Origin: CAVYXA01 sp963846775
GTDB taxonomy: Bacteria; Verrucomicrobiota; Verrucomicrobiia; Chthoniobacterales; UBA10450
DNA length: 64,000 nt
Assembly: GCA_963846775.1 (NCBI GenBank)
Contig: CAWJXB010000003.1
Location: forward strand, 248,001-312,000
Direction: 5' to 3'
Shown: one piece after another, positions 18,036 to 26,189 of the stretch
How the letters are laid out: each line of letters begins with the position of its first letter
How positions within the stretch are numbered: position 1 is the first letter of the stretch
Made by a program: the position numbers and the translations under genes
Notes under the pieces: generated by a model
Seen by the model: only the letters and a program-made list of their open reading frames with translations
What the model was told of the DNA's origin: nothing
Databases searched by the model: none

Positions 18036-19220
18036 CTAGGGAAATCTGCGCTGGCCGCTGAACGGATTGGTCGCCGGAGAAGCGGCCCCACTTGCCGCCG
18101 AAAGTTCCGCTGTTACGACTTGATCGCCTTCTTTCAACCCATCAGTAACTTCGGTCACGATTCCGTCGCTGATTCCGGTTTTGATTTGAATTGCCTTCGG
18201 CCGACCGAAAGACAAAACGTAAACCGTCCGATCGTTTCGCCGTTCGCGCGCGCCGGTCGGACGCGGACCGCTTGACGACGGTTTCGACCTTGGTTGCGGC
18301 GCGGCTGCGGCATCCGGTGGACGATAACGCAGCGCGGCGTTCTTCAATTGAAGCACATTGTCTTTGTGGGCGATGATGATTGAAACGTTTGCCGTCATCC
18401 CCGGTTTTAATTTCAGGTCCGGATTGCTGACGCCGATGACGGTGTCGTAGGTCACGACATTTTGGACCGTGATCGGCGCATTACGGACTTGCACTACTTT
18501 TCCGTGAAACGTGCGCGCCGGAAACGCGTCTACGGTAAAATCGACAGCCTGCCCGACTTCGACTACACCGACATCGGCCTCGGCCACGTTCGAGTCGATC
18601 TGCATTTTGGTGAGATCATTCGCGATCTGGAAGATTACCGGCGCCTGCAAACTGGCCGCGACGGTTTGGCCAACATCGACACTTCGAGAAATTACCACGC
18701 CATCGATGGGCGACGTGATGGTGGAATGGTCGAGATCGGCCTTCGTTTTATCGAGCGCACCCTGCTTGATCTTCACATTCGCTTCGGCCTGATGCAGGGT
18801 CGCCATGGCCTGATCGACATCCTGTTGCGACGAATTCTTCTTCGCGAATAATTCCTGGGTGCGCGTGGCATTGGCACGCGCCAGATCCAGCGCGGCTTGC
18901 GCGCTAGCCAGATCGCCTTCGGCCTGGGTCACCGCAGCTTGAAACAAGCTCGGATCGATCTGCGCCACCACCTGGCCGGCTTTTACTTGGGAATTAAAAT
19001 CGACAAACAGCTTGGAGATGTTGCCCGAGACCTGGCTGCCGACCTGGACATTCACAACCGGGTTGAGCGTTCCCGTTGCCGTTACCGCCTGGGTGATCGG
19101 GCCGCGCGTGATCGTGGTCGTCTGGAAATTGGTCGCGCCGCCACGCCGGCATTGGCGCACGAGAAAGAGCAAAACCACCAGCGCGACGACGATCAGCGCG
19201 ATCGGCAAAAAACGTTTCAT
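18036..19220 (-). CDS. MacA-like HlyD-family periplasmic adaptor
   Basis: 394 residues. The N-terminal membrane anchor (MKRFLPIALIVVALVVLLFL) is followed by a barrel-sandwich half (ATGTLNPVVNVQVGSQVSGN, ISKLFVDFNSQVKAGQVVAQ) and a helical hairpin (about 95-165, rich in Ala/Gln/Lys). The second half is STITSPIDGVVISRSVDVGQ, with beta-barrel and membrane-proximal domains. A low-complexity Pro/Ser/Arg insert (about 310-335) is unusual. This is the adaptor of a MacAB-type system; an outer-membrane TolC-like partner is not in the window. First gene of the adaptor-ATPase-permease operon, divergent from the ABC-2 permease. Confidence 0.92.
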   Translation of the reverse strand: MKRFLPIALIVVALVVLLFLVRQCRRGGATNFQTTTITRGPITQAVTATGTLNPVVNVQVGSQVSGNISKLFVDFNSQVKAGQVVAQIDPSLFQAAVTQAEGDLASAQAALDLARANATRTQELFAKKNSSQQDVDQAMATLHQAEANVKIKQGALDKTKADLDHSTITSPIDGVVISRSVDVGQTVAASLQAPVIFQIANDLTKMQIDSNVAEADVGVVEVGQAVDFTVDAFPARTFHGKVVQVRNAPITVQNVVTYDTVIGVSNPDLKLKPGMTANVSIIIAHKDNVLQLKNAALRYRPPDAAAAPQPRSKPSSSGPRPTGARERRNDRTVYVLSFGRPKAIQIKTGISDGIVTEVTDGLKEGDQVVTAELSAASGAASPATNPFSGQRRFP

Positions 19221-19264
19221 CCAGCGAGAGTTGACTTGTTCATCATTTGAGACAGGGAAAGTGG

Positions 19265-20059
19265 GTGCGGCGTTACATCGAGATCTATGGAATCATGCTG
19301 CGCAATTCGCTCATCCGCGAGCTGAGTTTCAAAGCGAATTTTCTGCTCTGGCTGATTGTCGAGGTGCTCTGGTTCGTCGGGCAGATCGTTTTCTTCAGCA
19401 TTATCTTTGGCAACGTCAATCGCATCGGTGATTGGACAAAGTGGGAAGTGATTCTGCTCGTCGGGACGCACCAGATCATCGCTCAGCTTTTTCAGGCGTT
19501 TTTCTTTGTCAACGTAGCCAACATTCCCGAGCTGGTCCGCACGGGAAAACTCGATTCGCTCCTCGTCCTGCCGGTCGACAGCCAGTTCGCCGTTTCGACA
19601 AAACAGTTCGGGCTGGACAGCATCGTGAACGCGCTGCTTGGCGGGGTCATCGTTTGTGTCTCGTTAGGCAAACTCGGCCTTGTGCCGAACGCGTTGTCGG
19701 TCCTCCTTTACCTGATTGCACTGATCTTCGGGGTTGCGGTTCATTATTCCATCATGCTCGGCCTGGCCGCAGTCAGTTTCTGGATCGTGCGCGCACAAGG
19801 TTTGGTTTACGGCTACTTCAATTTCCTCAACATCGCTCGTTACCCCGATACGATTTACCCGTGGCTGTTCAAGATTGTTTTCGGCTGGCTGATTCCAGTG
19901 ATCGTGGTCGCCAACATTCCGGCGCGATTGCTCATCAAGTCGTTCGCTCAACCAGCCTGGCTCATGTTCCATCTCATCGTTGCCTCGTCGGTCGTCTTCG
20001 CCCTGTCGCGTATCTTCTGGCGGTTCGCCTTGCGCCATTATTCCAGCGCCAGCTCTTAG
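19265..20059 (+). CDS. ABC-2 type transporter permease (DUF990-like)
   Basis: 264 residues from a GTG at 19265, preceded by AGGGAAAG at 5-nt spacing. A TTG at 19247 gives a 270-residue alternative. Six hydrophobic helices are separated by short loops (IYGIMLRNSLIRELSFKANF, VEVLWFVGQIVFFSIIFGNV, RTGKLDSLLVLPVDSQFAVS, VVANIPARLLIKSF). The RTGKLDxLL..P pattern is typical of the ABC-2 permease family related to DUF990. The ATPase partner is not adjacent: the convergent region holds only repeats and ubiA. Substrate unknown. Confidence 0.85.
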   Translation: MRRYIEIYGIMLRNSLIRELSFKANFLLWLIVEVLWFVGQIVFFSIIFGNVNRIGDWTKWEVILLVGTHQIIAQLFQAFFFVNVANIPELVRTGKLDSLLVLPVDSQFAVSTKQFGLDSIVNALLGGVIVCVSLGKLGLVPNALSVLLYLIALIFGVAVHYSIMLGLAAVSFWIVRAQGLVYGYFNFLNIARYPDTIYPWLFKIVFGWLIPVIVVANIPARLLIKSFAQPAWLMFHLIVASSVVFALSRIFWRFALRHYSSASS

Positions 20060-20104
20060 AAAACTGTGGCGGCCTTCCCAGTATCTCAACAGTCTCCTAA
20101 AGCG

Positions 20105-20355
20105 ATTTAGATAATGGCGTAGCCGCAGAAAGCGCCGTAGGCGCGGAAGAATGTTGCCCCGGGCGCAAGCCCGGGGTTTCTCGATTCATTCGAACTAGCC
20201 CCGGAAGGGGCGGAAGGAGTGACGACGCGCTTCGGCGTATTCTGTCGCCCTGCCGGGGCTGATTGGTTTGGAGACGCCTTTTTCCCCGGGCTCACGCCCG
20301 GGGCTAATACCTATCGCGCCTACGGCGCTTCGAGCGGCTACAGGTTTCCTTAAAC
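20105..20355. repeat. REP-like palindrome cluster (300-bp gap)
   Basis: The gene-free stretch 20060-20359 contains at least five short GC-rich inverted repeats. They are AGCGCCGTAGGCGC, CCCCGGGCGCAAGCCCGGGG, TAGCCCCGGAAGGGGCG, CCCCGGGCTCACGCCCGGGG and CGCCTACGGCG. The same style of palindrome fills 30042-30600 and 40600-40689. No credible ORF is present. The arrangement resembles REP/RAYT-associated intergenic repeats, but no RAYT transposase is in the window. Confidence 0.7.
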
Positions 20356-20359
20356 CGCC

Positions 20360-21187
20360 CTAGCGCAGCCGGTCGATGCACACGGCCAGGAGAAAAAGGG
20401 TGCTAACGAAGGCGTTGCTGTGGAAAAAGGCGCGGTTGAGTGAAACGAGATCGAGCTTTTCACTTCGGTGTTCGAAATAAAGCGCGGCCGCGATGAGCGG
20501 CATCGCGCAGTAGTAGATCACTCCCAGTCTCGCGACCAGACCGAACGCGATCAACGCTGCGAACGCGACAGCGTGCAGCAGTTGGGCCAGACCCATACTG
20601 CGATGGATTCCGAGCACGACCACCAGGGAGCGCAAGCGTTCTTGCCTATCGAATTCGTAATCCTGGGTCGCATAGATTAAGTCGAAGCCGGCCACCCAAC
20701 AAATGACGCCGGCCGCCAGGATCAATGGCGCAGGCTCGACCCCTCCGGTCTGCGCGATCCACGCCCCGATCGGAGCAATCCCAAGGGCAAGGCCAAGGAA
20801 AAAGTGAGTCGCGCTGGTGAATCGCTTCGTTAACGAATAAAAAAAGATGACCGCGAGCGCGACCGGTGAAAGCAAAAATGTGAGACGATTGATGGCCGCG
20901 GCAGAAGCGATGAAACCAGCGGAGGTGATTATCAGCGCGATTACGGCGGCCGACTTCGAGAGTAGCAAATGCCGCGATGCTGTGCGCGGATTTCGCTGGT
21001 CGAGCGACCAATCCACGATGCGGTTGAAGAGCATCGCGGCGCTGCGGGCGAAAACCATGCAGGCGACCACGAGTAGAAGAACCCGCGAGGACGGCCAGCC
21101 GTGCGCCGCGACGACGAGCGCGCCGAGCGCGAATGGCAGCGCGAAAATGGTGTGGGAGAACCGGATGAGCCGGAGAAAGCGGGTCAT
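20360..21187 (-). CDS. UbiA-family polyprenyltransferase
   Basis: 275 residues from the ATG at 21187; an upstream ATG at 21244 would overlap the next gene by 17 bp. Both Asp-rich prenyl-diphosphate motifs are seen: NRIVDWSLDQRNPRT, and YATQDYEFDRQERLRS. Eight to nine membrane helices follow the family layout (HTIFALPFALGALVVAAHGW at the start). UbiA attaches a polyprenyl chain to 4-hydroxybenzoate in ubiquinone synthesis; related members act in menaquinone (MqnP) or other pathways. No quinone gene is adjacent, so the substrate is open; MqnP-type 4-hydroxybenzoate prenyltransferase-like enzymes are a good match by length. Confidence 0.9.
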   Translation of the reverse strand: MTRFLRLIRFSHTIFALPFALGALVVAAHGWPSSRVLLLVVACMVFARSAAMLFNRIVDWSLDQRNPRTASRHLLLSKSAAVIALIITSAGFIASAAAINRLTFLLSPVALAVIFFYSLTKRFTSATHFFLGLALGIAPIGAWIAQTGGVEPAPLILAAGVICWVAGFDLIYATQDYEFDRQERLRSLVVVLGIHRSMGLAQLLHAVAFAALIAFGLVARLGVIYYCAMPLIAAALYFEHRSEKLDLVSLNRAFFHSNAFVSTLFLLAVCIDRLR

Positions 21188-21227
21188 AGTCGAGCCCGTC
21201 GCCAGCGGCCCGTGAAGTGGTCGATCC

Positions 21228-21848
21228 CTAATCCGCGTCTGCATCGAGTAATTGACGTAATCGTTCGCCGGCCCTTGTCGTAATCGGCGAGCCGTGCGCG
21301 AAGAAGATTCGTTCCGCTTGGCAGTCGAGCAGCTTCCGGAGCGAGCGGCGCATCGTACGATGGTTAGTGCAGTATTTGGCCGGCAATAGCGCGAAGCCGG
21401 CCGGTTCGAAATTGATCAGAGCGTCGCCCATAATCAACGTTCCGCCCGCGGGCGCCCAGATGAGGGCAATTTCACCTGGAGCGGCTCCGTCGATCGCTAT
21501 TGCGCTGAGCTCCTGGTCGATTTTTGCGCCGTCGCCGATTTCATGGAACTCGACGTCGCTCTTTGCGGGGAGCGATTCTGTTTTCGCAACAATCGGAACG
21601 GAGAACTTCGCGCCAAATTCCGGCGCGGCCCGCCAATGGTTCGCGTTTGTGACGATGATTCCGCGAATTGGGCCGAGATGGATCAGCTCGTTCAACGGGT
21701 CGCGATGAAGGGGGATAGGATCAATCAGATAGATGCCGGTGGCGGTGACCAGCGCGGTGGAGAAGAGATCCGCTTTGACTGCCGGGTCGTAGGCTTGCCA
21801 GAGCAAGAGCGACGGTGAGAGGCGGGTCAGGTCCGAGGCGGCATGCAT
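21228..21848 (-). CDS. MBL-fold-like protein with degenerate metal site
   Basis: 206 residues from the ATG at 21848; an in-frame GTG/ATG further up would add 12 residues. The beta-lactamase fold order is recognisable: FSTALVTATGIYLIDPIPLH, then GPIRGIIVTNANHWRAAPEF, APGEIALIWAPAGGTLIMGD and ERIFFAHGSPITTRAGERL. At the zinc motif the usual HxHxDH is replaced by N-A-N-H-W, and the later Asp/His positions are only partly kept (GDALIN, AHGSP). This resembles the DUF4336-like inactive MBL relatives. It is probably not a zinc hydrolase; function unknown. It runs immediately upstream of ubiA and may be co-transcribed with it. Confidence 0.72.
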   Translation of the reverse strand: MHAASDLTRLSPSLLLWQAYDPAVKADLFSTALVTATGIYLIDPIPLHRDPLNELIHLGPIRGIIVTNANHWRAAPEFGAKFSVPIVAKTESLPAKSDVEFHEIGDGAKIDQELSAIAIDGAAPGEIALIWAPAGGTLIMGDALINFEPAGFALLPAKYCTNHRTMRRSLRKLLDCQAERIFFAHGSPITTRAGERLRQLLDADAD

Positions 21849-21943
21849 AGGTAGGATTTTGGCAAGGGAAAATCCCCGCAACAAGCTGCGAATAGCGGGT
21901 TTGGGGCTGGCACCATAGCTGCTATACGCCTTGTAATTACTAT

Positions 21944-23167
21944 ATGATTACCTTCTCCTACCAAGCTCGGGATGCCGCCGGCCGGATTGTCTCCGGCATT
22001 CAGGATGCGCTCAATGAAGATAGCGCCGTGACCAGTCTCATGGGTCGCGGCCTCATGGTGCTTTCGTTGCAAAAGAAAGTGGTCGCCAGCCGGATGCGCA
22101 AACGCGTTTGGACGGTGAAAGAGACCGATCTGGTGCTCTTCGCCCGGCAATTGGCCACGATGATTGACGCCGGCATTTCGCTCGTTCAAGCGTTGACCGC
22201 ACTCTACGAACAATGCGACCCGCGGCGGCAGAAATCTCTGCGCCACGTGATCAGCGACGTGACCAGCCGCATTGAAGGCGGTGAAACTCTCCATGAAGCG
22301 ATTTCGAAGCACCCGCGCGTGTTCAGCCAGCTGTTTGTAAGTATGGCGAAAGCGGGTGAAACCGGCGGTTTGCTCGCGGGAGTCCTGGATCGCCTGGCCG
22401 GCTTCCTCGAAGCCAGCGCGCGATTGCGCAAGAAAGTCAAATCCGCGATGATGTATCCGGTTATTGTCATCTGTATCGCGTTTACAATCACCACGTTCCT
22501 GATTGTGCGGGTCGTGCCGATCTTTGCCGAAATCTTCGCCGACTTCGGCGCGAAACTCCCTGCGCCGACGCAGTTCCTCATCGATCTCAGCAATTTCGTC
22601 CGTGGCGAATGGTATTTTCTGGTCCTGGGAATCGGCGGAGCGATTTTCGGTGTCCGGACGTTCGTTAGGTCGAAGCGTGGCAAACAGGCGACTGACCGCT
22701 GGATGTTGAAGTTGCCGGGGTTCGGCCCGCTCATTCACAAGATCGCGATGTCTCGATTTGCGCGCACATTTGCGCAGCTGATTCGCAGCGGTGTGCCCAT
22801 CCTGGAAGTGCTCGACATCGTCGGTGGCTCCTCCGGCAATTACGTGATCGAGGAGAATATTCGCTCCGTTGCTACCGACGTGGAAAAGGGCGACAATCTT
22901 TCAACCGCGCTTTCGAAGAAGAAGATTTTCCCGGCCATGCTGTTGCGCATGGTCGCAGCTGGCGAAGCCACCGGTAAGATCGACACCATGCTGGAAAAGA
23001 TGGCCGATTTCTGGGACGAAGAAATCGAAGCTACCCTCGATGGACTGACCTCGTTGATTGAGCCCATGTTGATTTGCTTTCTCGGTGTGATCGTCGGCGG
23101 CATCGTCATCGCCATGTTCCTGCCGATTTTCAAACTGAACGAAGTAGTTTCGCAGAGCAAGAGCTAG
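21944..23167 (+). CDS. Type II secretion / type IV pilus inner-membrane protein (GspF/PilC family)
   Basis: 407 residues with the two repeated T2SSF domains. LVLFARQLATMIDAGISLVQ (about 62-81) opens the first, with LFVSMAKAGETGGLLAGVLD. SRFARTFAQLIRSGVPILEV opens the second, with LLRMVAAGEATGKIDTMLEK. Three hydrophobic helices lie at about 167-190, 215-235 and 370-395. The protein is the membrane platform of pilus or T2SS assembly, contacting the GspE/PilB ATPase. None of its usual neighbours (gspE, gspG) is adjacent; pilin-like genes lie 2.4 kb downstream. A clear intrinsic terminator follows. Confidence 0.95.
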   Translation: MITFSYQARDAAGRIVSGIQDALNEDSAVTSLMGRGLMVLSLQKKVVASRMRKRVWTVKETDLVLFARQLATMIDAGISLVQALTALYEQCDPRRQKSLRHVISDVTSRIEGGETLHEAISKHPRVFSQLFVSMAKAGETGGLLAGVLDRLAGFLEASARLRKKVKSAMMYPVIVICIAFTITTFLIVRVVPIFAEIFADFGAKLPAPTQFLIDLSNFVRGEWYFLVLGIGGAIFGVRTFVRSKRGKQATDRWMLKLPGFGPLIHKIAMSRFARTFAQLIRSGVPILEVLDIVGGSSGNYVIEENIRSVATDVEKGDNLSTALSKKKIFPAMLLRMVAAGEATGKIDTMLEKMADFWDEEIEATLDGLTSLIEPMLICFLGVIVGGIVIAMFLPIFKLNEVVSQSKS

Positions 23168-23192
23168 GGAGAAGCTGCTCGTGGACAGGAAG

Positions 23193-23225
23193 GGGGCGGG
23201 CCGAAAGGTCCGCCCCTTTTTGTGC
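23193..23225 (+). terminator. Intrinsic terminator after the GspF/PilC gene
   Basis: The stem GGGGCGGGCC / GGTCCGCCCC (10 bp, one G-U pair) is closed by a GAAA tetraloop and followed by TTTTT. It begins 25 bp after the stop codon at 23167. This is the clearest plus-strand rho-independent terminator in the window. Confidence 0.93.
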
Positions 23226-23438
23226 TTTTGTGCGATAGTTTTGCCGTGATAGTTGCCAATCATTACCGGAATTGCGGCAGGGGAATCGACACCGATGTGC
23301 GAAGTCACCTTGCCGGCGATGCCGCACCAAACGGAACATATCTGGCGTTTTGTTAGCCCCCCGCACTGCGTTCTCCAGCAATTTCGCGCAAATCTTGCGC
23401 TAACGAAGCATCGCTGCTGTTGTCTAAGATCGACAACA

Positions 23439-24041
23439 ATGAAATTCTCTACCTTCTTCGCCCTTGTCGCCGCGATCATCTTTGTCCATCCTGTTTTCGG
23501 GCAGGATTCGGCAAAACCGGTCACGAAGACAGCCGTTCTTGCCGGTGGCTGTTTTTGGTGCATTCAACCGGCGTTCGATAAAGCCGACGGCGTAATCAAG
23601 ACCGTGGTCGGTTATTGCGGTGGGACCGAGCCGAACCCAACTTACGAACTCGTTGGCTCGGAGAAAACCCGTTACCGCGAGTCCATTGAGATCACGTACG
23701 ATCCCGCAAAAATTTCCTTCGCCCAGCTGCTCGACATTTACTGGCGGCAAATCGATCCGACCCAGGCCGATGGCCAATTTACCGACATCGGTCCGAGCTA
23801 TCGCGCCGCGATTTTTGCCGCAAACGACGACGAGCGGAAGATCGCTGAAGCTTCAAAGGCAAAGCTGGCGCGCTCCGGCAAATTCTCCAAGCCGATCGTG
23901 ACCGAGATTCTGCCGGCAATGAAGTTTTATCCGGCCGAGGCGCATCACCAGAAATTTTACCAGCAAAATCCGGAGCGGTTCGAAGCGTTTGAAATGGGCT
24001 CCGGGAGGGCGGCATTCCAGAAGCGAACCTGGAAAGAATAA
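23439..24041 (+). CDS. msrA: Exported peptide methionine-S-sulfoxide reductase A
   Basis: 200 residues from the ATG at 23439, where a signal peptide starts (MKFSTFFALVAAIIFVHPVF). A 62-residue upstream extension in the same frame is rejected. The catalytic GGCFWC motif follows (AVLAGGCFWCIQPAFDKADG), with GYCGGTEPNPTYELVGS, the conserved RESIEITYDP and FYPAEAHHQKFYQQNPER. It reduces methionine-S-sulfoxide in proteins; the signal peptide places it in the periplasm or envelope. It is monocistronic, with a MITE insertion downstream. Confidence 0.95.
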   Translation: MKFSTFFALVAAIIFVHPVFGQDSAKPVTKTAVLAGGCFWCIQPAFDKADGVIKTVVGYCGGTEPNPTYELVGSEKTRYRESIEITYDPAKISFAQLLDIYWRQIDPTQADGQFTDIGPSYRAAIFAANDDERKIAEASKAKLARSGKFSKPIVTEILPAMKFYPAEAHHQKFYQQNPERFEAFEMGSGRAAFQKRTWKE

Positions 24042-24247
24042 GGTTTGCAAAATCCGAATCTCGAACGGCGGGTGCTCTTGATCAGCTTTGATGCGCTGCT
24101 GAGAGATGTGGAAATTCAAGTATTGTACTGGAACCGCTCCGGTTGCCGAGTCAGCGCGCTGTGGTGAGTGACCCGGCGCAAGTTCACTAACCACCGTTCG
24201 CCTCTCCTGACTTCGTCAGAAGTTTTTGGGGTTCGAATCCCCAAAGC

Positions 24248-24496
24248 GGTAGTGTTTGATAATTGTCAGTTTGCCCTCACTGCCGCGCTTCGCGCGTGCT
24301 ACGGACTCCCGACCCTGATTCCCAATACACCCGCGTCCTATGTCTCTCCCGGCGGGAGAGAGGAACCGGAGAGCGAGATCTGAGGCCGAGCCGTTGGTTT
24401 CTCCCGTTGGGAGAGACGGACGCGAAGCGCCAGTGAGGGCCAATCCGATTGCTCCACTTTTCCAAAATAGCCAACTGACAACTCATAAGCACTACC
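24248..24496. mobile_element. MITE copy 1 with perfect 9-bp target duplication
   Basis: A 249-bp non-coding element begins GGTAGTGTTTGATAATTGTC and ends in the near-complement CAACTCATAAGCACTACC. The terminal inverted repeats match at about 20 of 26 positions. It is flanked by CCCCAAAGC on both sides (24239-24247 and 24497-24505), a perfect 9-bp target-site duplication. Internally it has nested palindromes (TCTCTCCCGGCGGGAGAGAG; TCTCCCGTTGGGAGA) and an inverted GCCCTCACTG/CAGTGAGGGC pair. Compared with copy 2 it carries about 44 extra bases near 24298-24341. No transposase is encoded. The spacer 24042-24247 to its left holds no supported gene. Confidence 0.9.
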
Positions 24497-24559
24497 CCCC
24501 AAAGCACGCTTGGCAATTTGGGATTGACGATTATCGTTTTCGGATTGTCGAATGTCGAA

Positions 24560-25258
24560 ATGAGACCCGCCGCCGCCCGGTTCGAGCTCGATTCGATGAT
24601 CGCCGACATCGAGTTGACGCTGGTCAGCATCATCCAGGGCGTCGCGCTGGCGGTGTTGATCGACAATGCACGTCAGGTCGTCGCCAAGTTTGAATTTGCG
24701 GCCTGGCCCTACGTAATCGCCAGCTTGCTCATCATTCTCGTTTTCTGGTCGCGCGCGGTATTGCACATCATCACGGTAATCCGCTGGCCGCTCGAATTCG
24801 GTCACAACTTTCTCTACATCGCCTGCGCACTGGTCGAAGCGATTTCGTTTTCCCAACTCGCGCGACCAGCGCGCTGGTTTGGCTTCGGCGCGGCCTTCAT
24901 CGCTGCCGGTTGGACGTTGTTTGCCTATGATTTACGCTTGATCCGCGCCCGTATGGGCGACACAGCGGGTGAGGCCAGCCGTCGTTTATATGCCATGCTC
25001 GAACGCGATCAGTGGTTCAATCTCGGTTTGCTGTTGCCCGCAATTTTCCTAATAAATGTCGCCTGCGCAATGTCGATCCAAACCTGGCCGCAATTTTTCA
25101 TTATCCGCAATGGACACATCTGGCTGATCGTTATGCAACTTGGTGCGTTCGCCGGTTATTTGTTGTACGTGACGAAGTTCTACACGCAGCTTGCCCCCTT
25201 CATCGCGCAAGCGCGCGCCGAGTGGCGAGGTCCAGCCGATTCTGAAGACTTGGCGTAG
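24560..25258 (+). CDS. Multi-pass membrane protein of unknown function
   Basis: 232 residues from the ATG at 24560; a TTG at 24518 just after the MITE gives a longer form. About six to seven hydrophobic segments are visible (TLVSIIQGVALAVLIDN, YVIASLLIILVFWSRAVLHI, WFGFGAAFIAAGWTLFAYDL, LGLLLPAIFLINVACAMSI, HIWLIVMQLGAFAGYLLYV). A charged loop with RARMGDTAGEASRRLYAMLE lies between helices. I do not recognise the family. It is an isolated plus-strand gene bounded by the MITE upstream and a long hairpin downstream. Confidence 0.7.
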   Translation: MRPAAARFELDSMIADIELTLVSIIQGVALAVLIDNARQVVAKFEFAAWPYVIASLLIILVFWSRAVLHIITVIRWPLEFGHNFLYIACALVEAISFSQLARPARWFGFGAAFIAAGWTLFAYDLRLIRARMGDTAGEASRRLYAMLERDQWFNLGLLLPAIFLINVACAMSIQTWPQFFIIRNGHIWLIVMQLGAFAGYLLYVTKFYTQLAPFIAQARAEWRGPADSEDLA

Positions 25259-25281
25259 GGCGGCGCATTAGTTTGGGCGCT

Positions 25282-25342
25282 CAAGGAGTGACGGCTTCCC
25301 AGCCCCGAAAGCGTTCGGGGCTGCCCAAGCCGTCGTTCCTTG
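25282..25342. repeat. Long imperfect hairpin in the spacer before the pilin genes
   Basis: CAAGGAGTGACGGCTT (25282-25297) pairs with AAGCCGTCGTTCCTTG (25327-25342). Inside sits a second hairpin, CCCCGAAAGCGTTCGGGG, the same motif as downstream of tRNA-Gln at 4169-4185. It may act as a terminator for the membrane-protein gene. The remaining AT-rich sequence to 25547 probably contains the promoter of the pilin-like cluster; no consensus boxes stand out. Confidence 0.5.
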
Positions 25343-25547
25343 GCTCTCCGGGATGTCGATAGTCTTTTCTCGTTCGCGGTCAAATTTGTAAGGCGTTGGT
25401 GTGTAATCAATTATGTAGCACGTCTATCCAAAAAGCGGAATGAACATTGGAAGGCCAAAAGGCGGTTGATCCGCTACTAAAAATCTCATGATTATGGTAT
25501 TAGGTATATTTATTGCTTTTATAGGACGCAAAACCTGTTAAATTCCG

Positions 25548-26189
25548 ATGCAATTGATTACCGCAATGAATAGCTCCCGAAGAGTCACCCTGGCCCAGAT
25601 CGCCGGCTCCGGGGCGTTCTACCGCAGCCTCCATAATCTGATCAAACTAAAAAGGCAACGGCCGGAACGAGGCTGCGATGGCTTTTCCTTGGTGGAGGCG
25701 ACCTTCGCGTGCGCGCTGGTGGCTGTTTTCTTCGTGGGGCTTTTTGGGCTCAATTCACAGTGCTTGCTTTTCGCCAATTCATCTCGCGAACTCATGTCCG
25801 CAGGGCAATCGCTCCAGGCCAGGATGGAGCAGCTCCGCGCCTGTGCTTGGGCGGCCACCCCGGGAAAGTTGGCGATCACCTCGGCAACTGATGTTCAGAC
25901 GCTTCTTACTCCGGCCGTATCTCCCATAAGCAGTTTAGGCTCCCTGACCGAGGTAGTGACGATCTACAAGTATCCGCCGCCGGCAAACCCGACCCCGACG
26001 CCGATCCAGCTAACGCGAGTGGCAAATGGAACAGCGAATGTAACTCCTACGATCAACACAAACAATGCCACGCTGGCGAGTGGAGACATGGTGCAGGTGA
26101 ACATGAAATGGACCTGGCAGGCCGCTCCCGGGGGCCGTCAGCGCTCGATGTCTATTTCGACGATTTACGGAAAGAACACGCAACAATGA
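25548..26189 (+). CDS. Prepilin-like protein, PilV type
   Basis: 213 residues. A type III signal sequence is present: after a long positively charged leader (about 45 residues), CDGFSLVEATFACALVAVFF gives the G-F cleavage site, the conserved Glu at +5 and the hydrophobic helix of class III pilins. The C-terminal part is Ser/Thr/Pro-rich (YPPPANPTPTPIQLTRV) and ends in a beta-rich region. It is a minor pilin or pseudopilin processed by prepilin peptidase. It overlaps the next pilin-like gene by 4 bp (ATGA). An ATG at 25566 is an alternative start. No pilin peptidase or ATPase is in the window. Confidence 0.85.
   Translation: MQLITAMNSSRRVTLAQIAGSGAFYRSLHNLIKLKRQRPERGCDGFSLVEATFACALVAVFFVGLFGLNSQCLLFANSSRELMSAGQSLQARMEQLRACAWAATPGKLAITSATDVQTLLTPAVSPISSLGSLTEVVTIYKYPPPANPTPTPIQLTRVANGTANVTPTINTNNATLASGDMVQVNMKWTWQAAPGGRQRSMSISTIYGKNTQQ

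Noticed and set aside
24222..24251. T-arm-like GGGGTTCGAATCCCC next to MITE copy 1, with a possible 5' half at 24132-24155
   Set aside because: The T-arm is canonical, but no D-arm and anticodon arm of normal size fold between it and the putative 5' half. The apparent span (120 nt) is too long, and the acceptor match depends on bases belonging to the MITE. At best it is a broken tRNA.
24340..24693. ORFs with the repeated peptide RANPIAPLFQNSQLTTHKHYP (also at 54944 and 57406)
   Set aside because: The shared peptide is the translation of the MITE, including its 3' terminal repeat; it is not a conserved protein.
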